From positions 2,682,835 to 2,746,834 of the forward strand of contig OX638352.1 in assembly GCA_951813545.1 (NCBI GenBank): DNA of 64,000 nucleotides, read 5' to 3'. The notes beneath the pieces were generated by a model. That model saw only the letters and a program-made list of their open reading frames with translations, did not search any database and was not told the DNA's origin. Source of the DNA: an uncultured Poribacteria bacterium. GTDB taxonomy: Bacteria; Poribacteria; WGA-4E; WGA-3G. The translations under genes and the position numbers were made by a program. Shown piece after piece: positions 52,315-60,752 of this stretch. Position 1 is the stretch's first letter; every line of letters starts with the position of its first letter.

Positions 52315-53901
52315 ATGGAAATGGAAAAGGAGTTACTTATTTCTGACGATGAGTATGAAACACGCTGTGCGGTACTTGAGGAGGGGGTGCTGAATGAAAT
52401 TTACATTGAACGGAAAGCAGCAGCGCAAACATTGGGGAATCTCTATAAAGGGCGGGTTGAGAATGTATTACCTGGAATGCAGGTAGCTTTCGTTGATATT
52501 GGATTGGATCGACACGCCTTCCTACATATCTCGGATCTCAAATACGAGAGTGTTGACGAAGACGAAGACGAAAACGGGAAGCAGAATGGAAACCGAAAAT
52601 CCGACACGAACACCGCGGTATTGGACCTGAAGGCAAAGAACTCCAAACAAACGCGCGGTGGGCGTGGGTTTCCATTTCTTATAAGCGATCTCATTTCAAA
52701 GAAGCAGGAGCTTCTGGTACAAGTCGGCAAAGAACCTATTGGAACAAAGGGGGCACGGGTTACCAGCAATATCACACTCCCAGGACGCTATGTTGTTTAT
52801 ATGCCCAATTCCTCCAATATCGGGGTATCACGACGCATTGAGTCTGCCACTGAGAGAGACAGACTGCGCAACATGGCAAAGGCAGTGAAAGCCGATGTTG
52901 AAGGCGGTTTTATCATCCGAACTGCCGCTGAGGGGCTGAATGAAACCGAGTTCACTGCTGAAATCCGATACTTGATTGACCAATGGAAGCGGACCTGTGA
53001 GCGATCGAAACGAAAATCTGCGCCTAGCTTAGTCAGTAAAGACCTTAGTTTCACTAACAGGATCGTCCGGGATATGCTGACGAAGGATGTCAAGCGGCTC
53101 CTCATTGATTCAGAGGCGGGATACCAGGAAACAGTAGACTATGTATCTTCCGTTATGCCGGACCTGGAATCCCGGGTCTCACTCTATAAGGAAAATAGAA
53201 CGCTCTTTGACACTTACGGTGTTGAACGCGCACTCAAAGATGCACTGAGTGAGAAAATCTGGCTCAAATGTGGTGGACATATTATAATCCAGCAAACTGA
53301 AGCTATGGTTTCAATTGATGTCAACACTGGGCGATTTGTCGGGAAATCTGATCCAGATAACACCATTCTCAGTGCCAACCTTGAGGCTGTCGAGGAAGTC
53401 GTCCGTCAAATTCAGTTACGGGATTTGGGGGGGATTATTGTTGTTGATTTCATTGATATGGAAGAAGCATCACATCGGAAGCGAGTCTTCAAAATGCTGC
53501 AAGAAGCACTCCGGAAGGATCGCGCGCGTACAAATATCCTCCATTTTTCAGACTTAGGATTGGTTGAGATGACACGCCAACGCACCCGACCAAGTCTCTC
53601 TACCTTGCTTATGGAGGAGTGCCCTTACTGCGACGGGCACGGTACTGTTCTATCGATTGAAACCGTCGTCATTCAGTTGCTACGTGCCATAAAGATGGCA
53701 CATAGACAAACACGCCAGTCCGAATTACGTGTTATCGCCAATGACTATGTCATCTCGCATATAAAATCGCAGATGGCAAATAAATTGCGAGAACTCAAGA
53801 AGTCGTTAAAATTAGATCTCATTCTGGAGCCTGATGCTGACCTGCACCTTGAAGATTACCGAATCTTCGTCGGAAAAGGTGAAGAATTATTTCTGGATTA
53901 G
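52315..53901 (+). CDS. rng: Ribonuclease E/G
   Basis: 528 residues, the RNase G-like length without the long C-terminal scaffold of E. coli RNase E. S1 domain near residues 35-120 (LYKGRVENVLPGMQVAFVDI, AFLHISDL) with an acidic insert (VDEDEDENGKQNG), then the catalytic part with Asp residues in VSIDVNTGRFVG and IVVDFIDME, and the zinc-link CPYCDGHG. It cuts single-stranded RNA for rRNA maturation and mRNA decay. AGGAGG is ideally placed before the ATG. It precedes rplU-rpmA, as often seen. Confidence 0.9.
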   Translation: MEMEKELLISDDEYETRCAVLEEGVLNEIYIERKAAAQTLGNLYKGRVENVLPGMQVAFVDIGLDRHAFLHISDLKYESVDEDEDENGKQNGNRKSDTNTAVLDLKAKNSKQTRGGRGFPFLISDLISKKQELLVQVGKEPIGTKGARVTSNITLPGRYVVYMPNSSNIGVSRRIESATERDRLRNMAKAVKADVEGGFIIRTAAEGLNETEFTAEIRYLIDQWKRTCERSKRKSAPSLVSKDLSFTNRIVRDMLTKDVKRLLIDSEAGYQETVDYVSSVMPDLESRVSLYKENRTLFDTYGVERALKDALSEKIWLKCGGHIIIQQTEAMVSIDVNTGRFVGKSDPDNTILSANLEAVEEVVRQIQLRDLGGIIVVDFIDMEEASHRKRVFKMLQEALRKDRARTNILHFSDLGLVEMTRQRTRPSLSTLLMEECPYCDGHGTVLSIETVVIQLLRAIKMAHRQTRQSELRVIANDYVISHIKSQMANKLRELKKSLKLDLILEPDADLHLEDYRIFVGKGEELFLD

Positions 53902-53971
53902 CGTACCGGTGCCTATAGCGAAAGAAATGCGCTTTCTGATACAGGATATACAAACAAAATGCAAATCTGAA

Positions 53972-54000
53972 TTGACATTGACGCATTTTTAAGGTATAAT
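53972..54000 (+). promoter_or_regulatory. Strong sigma-70 promoter of rplU-rpmA
   Basis: TTGACA, 17-base spacer, TATAAT; the rplU ATG follows 28 bp later with AAAGGAGTG between. Confidence 0.8.
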
Positions 54001-54028
54001 TTTAAGCAGAAAGGAGTGATATTCAAAA

Positions 54029-54367
54029 ATGTATGCAGTCTTTGCGAGCGGTGGGAAACAGCATCGGGTGGAAATAGGAAACCTGATTGATGTTGAAAAA
54101 CTCAATGCGGATGTCGGTGACAGCGTCACATTCCCATCTGTTTTGGCTGTCGTTGATGATGACGGTCAGTTGCAAGCCGGCTCGCCCTATCTTGAGAATA
54201 CTTTAGTTACAGCCGAGGTGGTCCAACAAGCACGCGCGAAGAAGACGATTGTGTTCAAATCGAAACGCCGTAAAGGTTACAAACGCAAATTAGGGCACCG
54301 TCAATCATTCACACGCGTGAAAATTACCGCGATCGGCGCGGCGGAGGAGCAATCTGATGGCACATAA
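54029..54367 (+). CDS. rplU: 50S ribosomal protein L21
   Basis: 112 residues. Starts [19 protein letters not shown], ends with the conserved [19 protein letters not shown], which contacts 23S rRNA. Full length. Own promoter; its last 11 bases overlap rpmA. Confidence 0.95.
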   Translation: MYAVFASGGKQHRVEIGNLIDVEKLNADVGDSVTFPSVLAVVDDDGQLQAGSPYLENTLVTAEVVQQARAKKTIVFKSKRRKGYKRKLGHRQSFTRVKITAIGAAEEQSDGT

Positions 54368-54623
54368 GAAAGGTGGCGGAAGCACTCGGAACGGACGTGA
54401 CAGTATTGGAAAACGACTCGGTGTCAAAAGATTTTCTGGAAATTATGTCACCGCGGGAAGCATTCTTGCCCGACAGCGTGGAACACATATCCACCCCGGA
54501 AACAACGTTGGAGTTGGGAAAGACTATACGCTATTCTCGAAAATTGACGGATACGTATGGTTTGAACGAAAGGACAAATACCGCCGGAAGGTGAGTGTCT
54601 ATACAGAGCGTCCTGAATTTTAG
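54357..54623 (+). CDS. rpmA: 50S ribosomal protein L27
   Basis: 88 residues. [52 protein letters not shown]: the full L27 sequence, with the N-terminus that reaches the peptidyl-transferase centre and no Firmicute-type cleaved leader. Its start lies inside the end of rplU (GGAGGAG upstream); a terminator follows. Confidence 0.95.
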   Translation: MAHKKGGGSTRNGRDSIGKRLGVKRFSGNYVTAGSILARQRGTHIHPGNNVGVGKDYTLFSKIDGYVWFERKDKYRRKVSVYTERPEF

Positions 54624-54658
54624 CGGATACACCCGCCTCAGGAAAGAACGACCAGAAG

Positions 54659-54707
54659 CCTCGCCTTAGGGTGCTGCAGCGCGCACCACCCCAAGCGAGG
54701 TTTTTTT
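54659..54707 (+). terminator. Rho-independent terminator of rplU-rpmA
   Basis: CCTCGCCTTAGGGTG ... CACCACCCCAAGCGAGG stem with small bulges, then TTTTTTT. Confidence 0.85.
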
Positions 54708-54752
54708 AGTCCACAAAAACGACACGTTGGCATGATTTTTAAACCTGATTCT

Positions 54753-54869
54753 TATAGTAAAGCCCGAAAATATACGGACAGTCGGTCAGTGAAGGAAACT
54801 CTCACCGCCGCTGGCGAGGATTGTATCCTCGCCTTTCCTAATGTCTAAGTAATTGTGGGCTTTACTATA
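54753..54869. repeat. MITE-like element F (ATAGTAAAACCC family)
   Basis: 117 bp; ends TATAGTAAAGCCCGAAAATA and GTGGGCTTTACTATA. Both ends carry the same paired change (AGCCC / GGGCT), showing that the inverted repeats evolve together. Core GGCGAGGAT...ATCCTCGCC. Confidence 0.8.
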
Positions 54870-54887
54870 AACGTACCCACTCAAAAA

Positions 54888-55328
54888 ATGACACTTTTGC
54901 AAAACAGACAACAAAAATTAGCGATGAAATGGTTAGTTTGCCTTGTTGCCCTAACGGCACTACTGGGATGTGGCGGACAGTTGCAACAACTCGCTGTGGA
55001 AACGATGGAAAACGCCCAAACAGCACTTACCTCTGCAAACGCTATGGGTGCGCAGGAAACTGCTGAAACATCTCTACGCACTGCTCAGGAAATGTTGGTT
55101 ACTGCTGAAAACGCAATGAACACCGGTGATGCAGAACGAGCGTATCGATTGGCACTACGTGCATATCTGCATGCGAGAATCGCAACTGAAACTGCTATAG
55201 CTGTTCGCGAGGAAGCACGCGTTCAAGAAGCACAGGCACAACTTACACTCAGTGAACAAAATCTCGACGAGGTACTTCAAAGGCTTGAGGCTATAAAAGC
55301 AGAACTTGACACATTGCAGGACTACTAA
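54888..55328 (+). CDS. DUF4398-like helical lipoprotein
   Basis: The frame is open from 54855 within a repeat. ATG 54888 (146 residues) and ATG 54924 (134) both give a lipoprotein signal WLVCLVALTALLGC; neither has a good ribosome-binding site. The mature part is almost wholly alpha-helical and Ala/Glu/Gln-rich, with a DUF4398-like repeat (AQEMLVTAENAMNTGDAERA) and a final coiled coil. It lies 32 bp before a larger OmpA-like protein with similar helices, so the two probably form one envelope unit. Confidence 0.7.
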   Translation: MTLLQNRQQKLAMKWLVCLVALTALLGCGGQLQQLAVETMENAQTALTSANAMGAQETAETSLRTAQEMLVTAENAMNTGDAERAYRLALRAYLHARIATETAIAVREEARVQEAQAQLTLSEQNLDEVLQRLEAIKAELDTLQDY

Positions 55329-55360
55329 AGAAGGCAAACTATAAAGATTGAGGACTACTG

Positions 55361-57007
55361 ATGAAATTTTACGGATGGCTACTCTTAGGCATCTGCCTCG
55401 TTATTTTCGGATGTGCTAAACCGGAAATTGATGAGGTTATGCTGGCAACGCAATTCCAAGACGCGCAGCAAGCAATTAGTAATGCATCGGAATTAGAAGC
55501 TGAATCTTTGGTCCCAGAGGAATTCGGGCGTGCAGTGAAACTCCTTAATTTCGCTCGGAACTCCCAGGAAGAAGGCGACATTCCACAAAGTGCTGAGTTC
55601 GCGTATCAGGCAGAATTGGTCGCACAGATTGCTATTGAGAAAGCACGACAACACCACGCAAAGCAAAAGGTCGTTTCTATCCGGGAACAGACATATCAGC
55701 GGGTCATAGACGGATATGAGCATGAACTCAAAATCGGGCTCATCCGTCAAGCGATCATCGAAGAGCAGCTCGCGCGAGCTTTGAGATCAAGTGATGCAGG
55801 ACAACAACAGACAGAAGAACTCTCAACCAAGATTGATGATTTAAAGACAAAACTGCGTCAGACTGAACTTCGCACCCCGATCGCAAGTTTAGAGTCGCTT
55901 GTCAGTATTACCGCTGATATCTATCCAGCGATTAAAGAAACTGCTGACTATGAACGTGTTCAAGCAGCGATTGCTTTGGTCGTGAACCTCATTGAGCAAA
56001 AGGCATTTCCTGATGCCGAGAGTGCCATCACTGATGCGCAGACATTGGTTAATAATCTCTACCAATTGGCGGTGCAGAACCGAGAAGCAGAAGCAAAAGC
56101 GAAGACAAACGCGCAAATCTCAATCGCGAAAACAGAAGTAATTATTCAGCGTGCCCAATACTTCAACGCCAGCCAGCATGCCCCGAAGCAACTTCAAGAG
56201 GCGAGTTCGCATCTGCAACGTGCGAAACAGGAATTGGATGTGAATCGCTATGAACAGTCGCAACAATCCGCGCAACAGGCACAACAAGCAGCTGACCGAG
56301 CTGTCGCAATTGCGGAGGTCGCAGAATTCACGGAGCGTGCCCAAGAGGAATTAGATAGACAAGCAACAGAGGCGCGACAAGCGGTTGATGCATTGAAACA
56401 GAAACTCTCCGCACAAGCACAGACGCAGGTCCCACAGTTAGAGGAACAACTCTACAAACTCGCCAATTCGGCTTACGCAACGGCAAAAGCCGCATTAGCA
56501 AGCAAAGAATATCAAACCGCAATTGAAGCATCAGCGGAAGGGAACGATTACCTGAAACGTGCCATTACGAACACGCAACTGGCAACATCAGTGAAGTTAG
56601 ATTTACTGAAAGCATCGAAACGAATTCCGAAAGCCACCGTCAAAGAACAAAAGAATAGCGTACTCATCCGTATCAGTGGGAATGTGTTTGCCTACGGTAG
56701 CACACGGCTTGAAAGAGAGTTTTTTGAAACGTTTGATGAACTCGGAAGAATCTTACGGATGACTAAATTCCGCAGCTATCAGGTCCGAATTGAAGCGCAC
56801 ACAAGTTCTATGGGAAATGCGAATGTTAATCGAAACATAAGTATGGGGCGTGCGGACTCAGTGAAGAAATTTCTTGTTGATAATGGACGTGTGTCCTCAG
56901 AACGTCTCACCGCTGCCGGTTTGGGCGAGACCCAGCCTATCGCCAACGATGGTGCGAACAAAGAGGAACTGAATCGCAGAATTGATATAATCATTAGGAC
57001 AAACTGA
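55361..57007 (+). CDS. Lipoprotein with DUF4398-like helices and OmpA-like C-terminus
   Basis: 548 residues. Lipoprotein signal LLLGICLVIFGC, then a long Ala/Gln-rich helical region (residues ~25-410; DUF4398-like at ~35-110) and an OmpA-like peptidoglycan-binding domain at ~430-548 (YQVRIEAHTSS, NRNISMGRADSVKKFLVDNG, RLTAAGLGETQPIA, NRRIDIII). Should bridge outer membrane and peptidoglycan. Starts after the smaller helical lipoprotein gene. Confidence 0.85.
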   Translation: MKFYGWLLLGICLVIFGCAKPEIDEVMLATQFQDAQQAISNASELEAESLVPEEFGRAVKLLNFARNSQEEGDIPQSAEFAYQAELVAQIAIEKARQHHAKQKVVSIREQTYQRVIDGYEHELKIGLIRQAIIEEQLARALRSSDAGQQQTEELSTKIDDLKTKLRQTELRTPIASLESLVSITADIYPAIKETADYERVQAAIALVVNLIEQKAFPDAESAITDAQTLVNNLYQLAVQNREAEAKAKTNAQISIAKTEVIIQRAQYFNASQHAPKQLQEASSHLQRAKQELDVNRYEQSQQSAQQAQQAADRAVAIAEVAEFTERAQEELDRQATEARQAVDALKQKLSAQAQTQVPQLEEQLYKLANSAYATAKAALASKEYQTAIEASAEGNDYLKRAITNTQLATSVKLDLLKASKRIPKATVKEQKNSVLIRISGNVFAYGSTRLEREFFETFDELGRILRMTKFRSYQVRIEAHTSSMGNANVNRNISMGRADSVKKFLVDNGRVSSERLTAAGLGETQPIANDGANKEELNRRIDIIIRTN

Positions 57008-57012
57008 AACTC

Positions 57013-57315
57013 GTGCAACATAAAGATCCTTATCTCGTCAATCAAGTCGCGATACATCTGTTTGGGGACAGATATATCATCATTTACGGGAATACGATTC
57101 AGTTCCACAATCACTGTTACCACCTGCGCTCCATCAACGCACCAGGGCATCCACATCGTGGATGCTACTACCTACAGGACGCAAATACCGGTTTGGCTAT
57201 GTCAAGCGATGTCGATTTCGCACCCCCCGGGGCGTACGGCGTAATTTTTGAGCCACAGACCGGTGCCATTATTGATTGCGAAACAGTACCGCACGGTAGC
57301 CGTACTCGCACATAA
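57013..57315 (+). CDS. Hypothetical protein
   Basis: 100 residues from a GTG start six bases after the OmpA-like stop codon. Segments [20 protein letters not shown] and [20 protein letters not shown] have the mixed hydrophobic pattern of a folded domain with many His. No family recognised and no good ribosome-binding site (translational coupling is possible). It ends 28 bp before guaA. Confidence 0.45.
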   Translation: MQHKDPYLVNQVAIHLFGDRYIIIYGNTIQFHNHCYHLRSINAPGHPHRGCYYLQDANTGLAMSSDVDFAPPGAYGVIFEPQTGAIIDCETVPHGSRTRT

Positions 57316-57343
57316 AACCGCAAGTGTCCGATCCATCGAAAAT

Positions 57344-58921
57344 ATGAGTAACACCAATAATACAAAAACAGCATCTTCACAGCAAGAGATTATCCTTATT
57401 TTGGATTTCGGCTCACAGTACACGCAGCTTATTGCCCGACGCATCCGTGAGCAAAATATCTACTGTGAAATTTATCCGCATACCCTATCACTATCGCAGA
57501 TAGAAGCCATTGCCCCAAAAGGGATTATTCTCAGTGGTGGACCCGCAAGTGTCTACGAAGCAGATGCCCCAAGAATCGACGCGAAACTTTTTGAATTGGA
57601 GATACCGATATTGGGCATCTGCTACGGTATGCAACTCATGGCAGCACTATTAGCAGGTGGAAAGGTTCACCCAGCCGCTGAACGAGAATATGGGCATGCA
57701 CCACTCCAAGTGCTCAACGCAGCCGATCCGCTCTTTGCGGGGCTTTCCTCGCGTTTCTCGGCTTGGATGAGCCACGGTGATTGCATCGACAACCCCCCCG
57801 TTGGATTCCAGATAATCGCACAAACAGAAAACGCCCCAATTGCCGCGATGGTGGATCCCACACGTGCGTTTTACGGATTACAATTTCATCCGGAAGTTGA
57901 ACATACCGAGGATGCCGACCGGATTTTGGCAAACTTCACGCGCGACATTTGTCGGTGCCGTAACGCGTGGACGATGCGCGCCTTTATTGCTCGAGCCACA
58001 GCACAGATACAGGAACAAGTTGGAGATGAACGCGTCCTCTGTGCAGTCAGTGGTGGTATTGATTCGATGGTACTGGCAACACTCCTCCATCAAGCGATAG
58101 GTGAAGCACTCGTGCCGGTCTTTGTTGACAACGGACTACTCCGCAAAAACGAAGCCACCGAAGTCCGCAAAACTTGTGAGCAGCTCGGTATTCCACTTAT
58201 CGCTGTTGATGCAGTGGAGCCGTTTCTCAACGGATTGGCAGGGGTCACTGACCCGGAAAAGAAGCGAAAAGTAATCGGCGCACAGTTCATTGAAACCTTC
58301 AAGGCAACAGTGATAGAACTCGGATACGACTTCCGATTCCTCGCGCAAGGGACACTCTATCCAGATGTCATAGAGAGCGTCTCTGTGAAGGGACCGTCGG
58401 CTACAATCAAGACACATCATAACGTCGGAGGACTTCCACCGGACATGCCGTTTGAATTGCTGGAACCCTTCAGAGAACTTTTTAAGGATGAGGTACGAGC
58501 AGTCGGTACCGAAATGAACATGCCACCGCATGTCCTTGGACGACATCCGTTTCCGGGACCAGGGCTTGCTGTCCGGGTTTTAGGCGAAGTAACACATGAA
58601 CGTCTAGAGATACTCCGCTCAGCAGATGCCATCTTTATTTCTGAAATCAAAGAGGCGGGATTGTACGACGAAATTTGGCAGGCTTTAGTTGTCCTTTTAC
58701 CTGTTAAAAGTGTTGGAGTGATGGGTGACGCGCGAACGTATGAAAATGCAGTCGCACTTCGCGCTGTCACCAGCAGCGATGCAATGACTGCGGATTGGGC
58801 ACGCATACCGACTGATGTGCTTGCCAGAATCTCCAATCGTATCATTAATGAAGTGCAAGGCATCAACCGTGTCGTCTACGATATTAGTTCAAAACCGCCC
58901 AGCACAATTGAGTGGGAGTAG
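57344..58921 (+). CDS. guaA: GMP synthase (glutamine-hydrolysing)
   Basis: The frame opens at 57248; ATG 57344 gives 525 residues, the family's usual length. Glutamine amidotransferase domain ([16 protein letters not shown]; Cys in [10 protein letters not shown]; His/Glu in FHPEVEHTE), ATP pyrophosphatase domain ([12 protein letters not shown]) and C-terminal dimerisation domain ending [17 protein letters not shown]. It converts XMP to GMP. The stop codon directly borders the GCTGA repeat region. Confidence 0.95.
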   Translation: MSNTNNTKTASSQQEIILILDFGSQYTQLIARRIREQNIYCEIYPHTLSLSQIEAIAPKGIILSGGPASVYEADAPRIDAKLFELEIPILGICYGMQLMAALLAGGKVHPAAEREYGHAPLQVLNAADPLFAGLSSRFSAWMSHGDCIDNPPVGFQIIAQTENAPIAAMVDPTRAFYGLQFHPEVEHTEDADRILANFTRDICRCRNAWTMRAFIARATAQIQEQVGDERVLCAVSGGIDSMVLATLLHQAIGEALVPVFVDNGLLRKNEATEVRKTCEQLGIPLIAVDAVEPFLNGLAGVTDPEKKRKVIGAQFIETFKATVIELGYDFRFLAQGTLYPDVIESVSVKGPSATIKTHHNVGGLPPDMPFELLEPFRELFKDEVRAVGTEMNMPPHVLGRHPFPGPGLAVRVLGEVTHERLEILRSADAIFISEIKEAGLYDEIWQALVVLLPVKSVGVMGDARTYENAVALRAVTSSDAMTADWARIPTDVLARISNRIINEVQGINRVVYDISSKPPSTIEWE

Positions 58922-58925
58922 TAGT

Positions 58926-58952
58926 TGTCAGTTATCAGCGGTCAGCCATCAG
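58926..58952. repeat. GCTGA-type repeat, left side of the four-helix-bundle unit
   Basis: TGTCAGTTATCAGCGGTCAG, CCATCAG. Its words are the reverse complement of those at 59413-59439. The stop codon of the four-helix-bundle gene lies inside it. Confidence 0.7.
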
Positions 58953-59397
58953 TTTTCGGTTCTGATATTCCTCAGTAAAGCCGTTAGCATCTTCTTGAGG
59001 CTAACGATTGTGTCGATTAACTCAACATACTGATCATCATTGAAGTATTTCAGGTCGTGAGCGAGCAGAGTAAGATATTCTGTTTCACTTGTTGATCCCA
59101 TTGCTATCTGAAGGAAACGGGCGAACTCGGCAGAGCTATCCCTTCCGCAGCCTTCGGCGATGTTTGTTGGGATTGAAGCAGAAGCACGCCGAATCTGGCT
59201 TGTGAGTCCATATATCTCCTCACGCGGAAATTGGGATGTTAGTTCGTATATCCGCAAAGTTATACCATTTCTGATTGAAATTGTAGCATAGACTGTTAGT
59301 CTGTGCCCTAAGGTGCAGTTAATGCGATATAAACTTTTAGAAATGGTATTAGATCGTGAGATCTGCTCCACACTTGTAATTTCCTGAAATCTCGCAT
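58949..59397 (-). pseudogene. Four-helix-bundle protein (S23/IVP-like, TIGR02436 type), broken by an insertion
   Basis: The true start is ATG 59397 after AGGAG, coding MRDFRKLQVWSRSHDL, as in this family. An 89-nt insertion (59260-59348 with its target duplication) then shifts the frame. The remainder continues TLRIYELTSQFPREEIYGLT, SIPTNIAEGCGRDS, ARFLQIAMGSTSETEYLTLL, and KKMLTALLRN. Joined, they give ~119 residues, the full family length. A GTG at 59371 opens a frame that reads through the insertion into the C-terminal part (140 residues) but replaces the normal first helix. Members of the family are known from 23S rRNA intervening sequences and as relatives of the Avd protein of diversity-generating retroelements. 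Confidence 0.8.
59263..59348. mobile_element. 86-bp MITE with TACCATTTCT ends and TTA target duplication
   Basis: Perfect 10-bp terminal inverted repeats TACCATTTCT / AGAAATGGTA, flanked on both sides by TTA. The centre folds as GCATAGACT / AGTCTGTGC with one mismatch. Removing the element and one TTA restores the four-helix-bundle frame exactly. The 3-bp TNA-type duplication is typical of some IS5-family transposases (inference). Confidence 0.85.
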
Positions 59398-59412
59398 ATT
59401 TTCTCCTATACG

Positions 59413-59439
59413 GTTGACCGCTGATGGCTGATGGCTAAT
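59413..59439. repeat. GCTGA-type repeat, right side of the four-helix-bundle unit
   Basis: GTTGACCGCTGATGGCTGAT, GGCTAAT. It overlaps the stop codon of the aminotransferase gene at 59435 and ends 16 bases upstream of the four-helix-bundle start codon. Confidence 0.7.
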
Positions 59440-60640
59440 ACACCTGCGATGCTGCCTGAACAGCCGTGCCATGTTCTACGTTATGTCCTGATTCAATCAG
59501 CAGTTTCTCAAGCGCATTGAGGACGAGCATAACATTTCGCTGATTTGAAGATTCGCCCATCAGCCCAATTCGCCATGCCTTTCCAGCAAAGATACCCAAA
59601 CCGGCACCGATTTCTATCCCATAGTCGTCGATTAAGCGTTTCCGAATAGTCACATCATCAATGCCATCAGGGATGCGTAGTGTAGTGAGCATCGGGGCAC
59701 GGTAACCCTCTTCGGCTGCTGGTTGCAGTCCTATTGCTTTTGCCCCTGTAAGGAGGGCACGGGCATTGTGTTCATGTCGTTTGTAGCGGGTATCCAACCC
59801 TTCTTCCACCACAACGCGCAATGCTTCCCGCAACGCGTAGATAAGTGACATTGAGACGGTATGATGGTAACTCCGCTTCTCACCGTGCCAATAATTTTCG
59901 AGGAGCATCATGTCGAGATAGAAACTCTGGATAGGTGTTTTCCGGTTCCGAATCACTTCAACGGCACGTTCACTAAAGCTGATAGGCGAGAGTCCGGGTG
60001 GACCAGCGAGACATTTTTGGGTACAACTATAGGCAATATCAATACCACGGGCATCCATCTCTATAGGTTGTCCACCAAGACTGGTCACGCAGTCTGCGAG
60101 AAAAAGAGCACCACTTTGATGTGCGATTTCAACGGCATCTCCGAGGGGTTGCAAGACACCGGTAGAGGTTTCCCCATGTACCAACGCGACCAGTTTTGGA
60201 TTAGAAACTTTCGCTACGGCTTCAGCAATTTTTTCAGCGGGGATGTGTGTGCCCCATTCTGCTTCTACTCTTGTTACAACACCACCACACCGAGCAGCAA
60301 TATCGGCTATTCGCTCACCAAAGTAACCTTTGATACCAACAACCACACCGTCACCCGGTTCGATAACGTTGATAAGTGCCGCTTCCATTCCTGCGGTGCC
60401 AGTACCCGAGACCGGCAACGTCAACCTGTTTTCAGTTCCAAAGACACGACGGAGCAGCCCGACCGTGTCATCCATAATTTGAACAAATTCGGAATCTAAA
60501 TACCCCAGCATCGGGGTTGTCATTGCTTTAAGAACCCGCGCATTGGCTTCGCTCGGTCCTGGACCGAGTAGCACACGCGGGGATACTATTAATTCATCAT
60601 ACACTGTTTTGGCAGGCTCCTCAGACATCGTTAGGATCAC
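59435..60640 (-). CDS. Class V aminotransferase (alanine-glyoxylate/serine-glyoxylate type)
   Basis: 401 residues from GTG 60640; ATG 60628 is equally likely. LLGPGPSEANARVLKAM is the family's N-terminal signature; VSGTGTAGMEAALINVI, HGETSTGVLQPL, FLADCVTSLGG, and the PLP lysine in YSCTQKCLAGPPGLSP follow. Should transfer an amino group to glyoxylate from alanine or serine, removing a photorespiration-type toxic intermediate. Stands alone. Confidence 0.88.
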   Translation of the reverse strand: MILTMSEEPAKTVYDELIVSPRVLLGPGPSEANARVLKAMTTPMLGYLDSEFVQIMDDTVGLLRRVFGTENRLTLPVSGTGTAGMEAALINVIEPGDGVVVGIKGYFGERIADIAARCGGVVTRVEAEWGTHIPAEKIAEAVAKVSNPKLVALVHGETSTGVLQPLGDAVEIAHQSGALFLADCVTSLGGQPIEMDARGIDIAYSCTQKCLAGPPGLSPISFSERAVEVIRNRKTPIQSFYLDMMLLENYWHGEKRSYHHTVSMSLIYALREALRVVVEEGLDTRYKRHEHNARALLTGAKAIGLQPAAEEGYRAPMLTTLRIPDGIDDVTIRKRLIDDYGIEIGAGLGIFAGKAWRIGLMGESSNQRNVMLVLNALEKLLIESGHNVEHGTAVQAASQVY

Positions 60641-60672
60641 AATTTTCCAGAATTAGGGGGAATGCGCCATAA

Positions 60673-60702
60673 AAAGGAGGGTGCTGGATGGCACCCTCCT
60701 TT
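60673..60702 (-). terminator. Strong rho-independent terminator of the TPR gene
   Basis: Perfect 12-bp stem AAAGGAGGGTGC / GCACCCTCCTTT with a six-base loop; on the minus strand it runs into TTTTTAT. Lies 50 bp after the TPR gene stop. Confidence 0.85.
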
Positions 60703-60752
60703 CAGAAGAGCCCCACTCACAAGAGCAAGGCTACGGGAACAGAGTGTGGCAA

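Noticed and set aside
59861..60499. 212-residue plus-strand frame
   Set aside because: Antisense of the class V aminotransferase gene, which has all active-site motifs.
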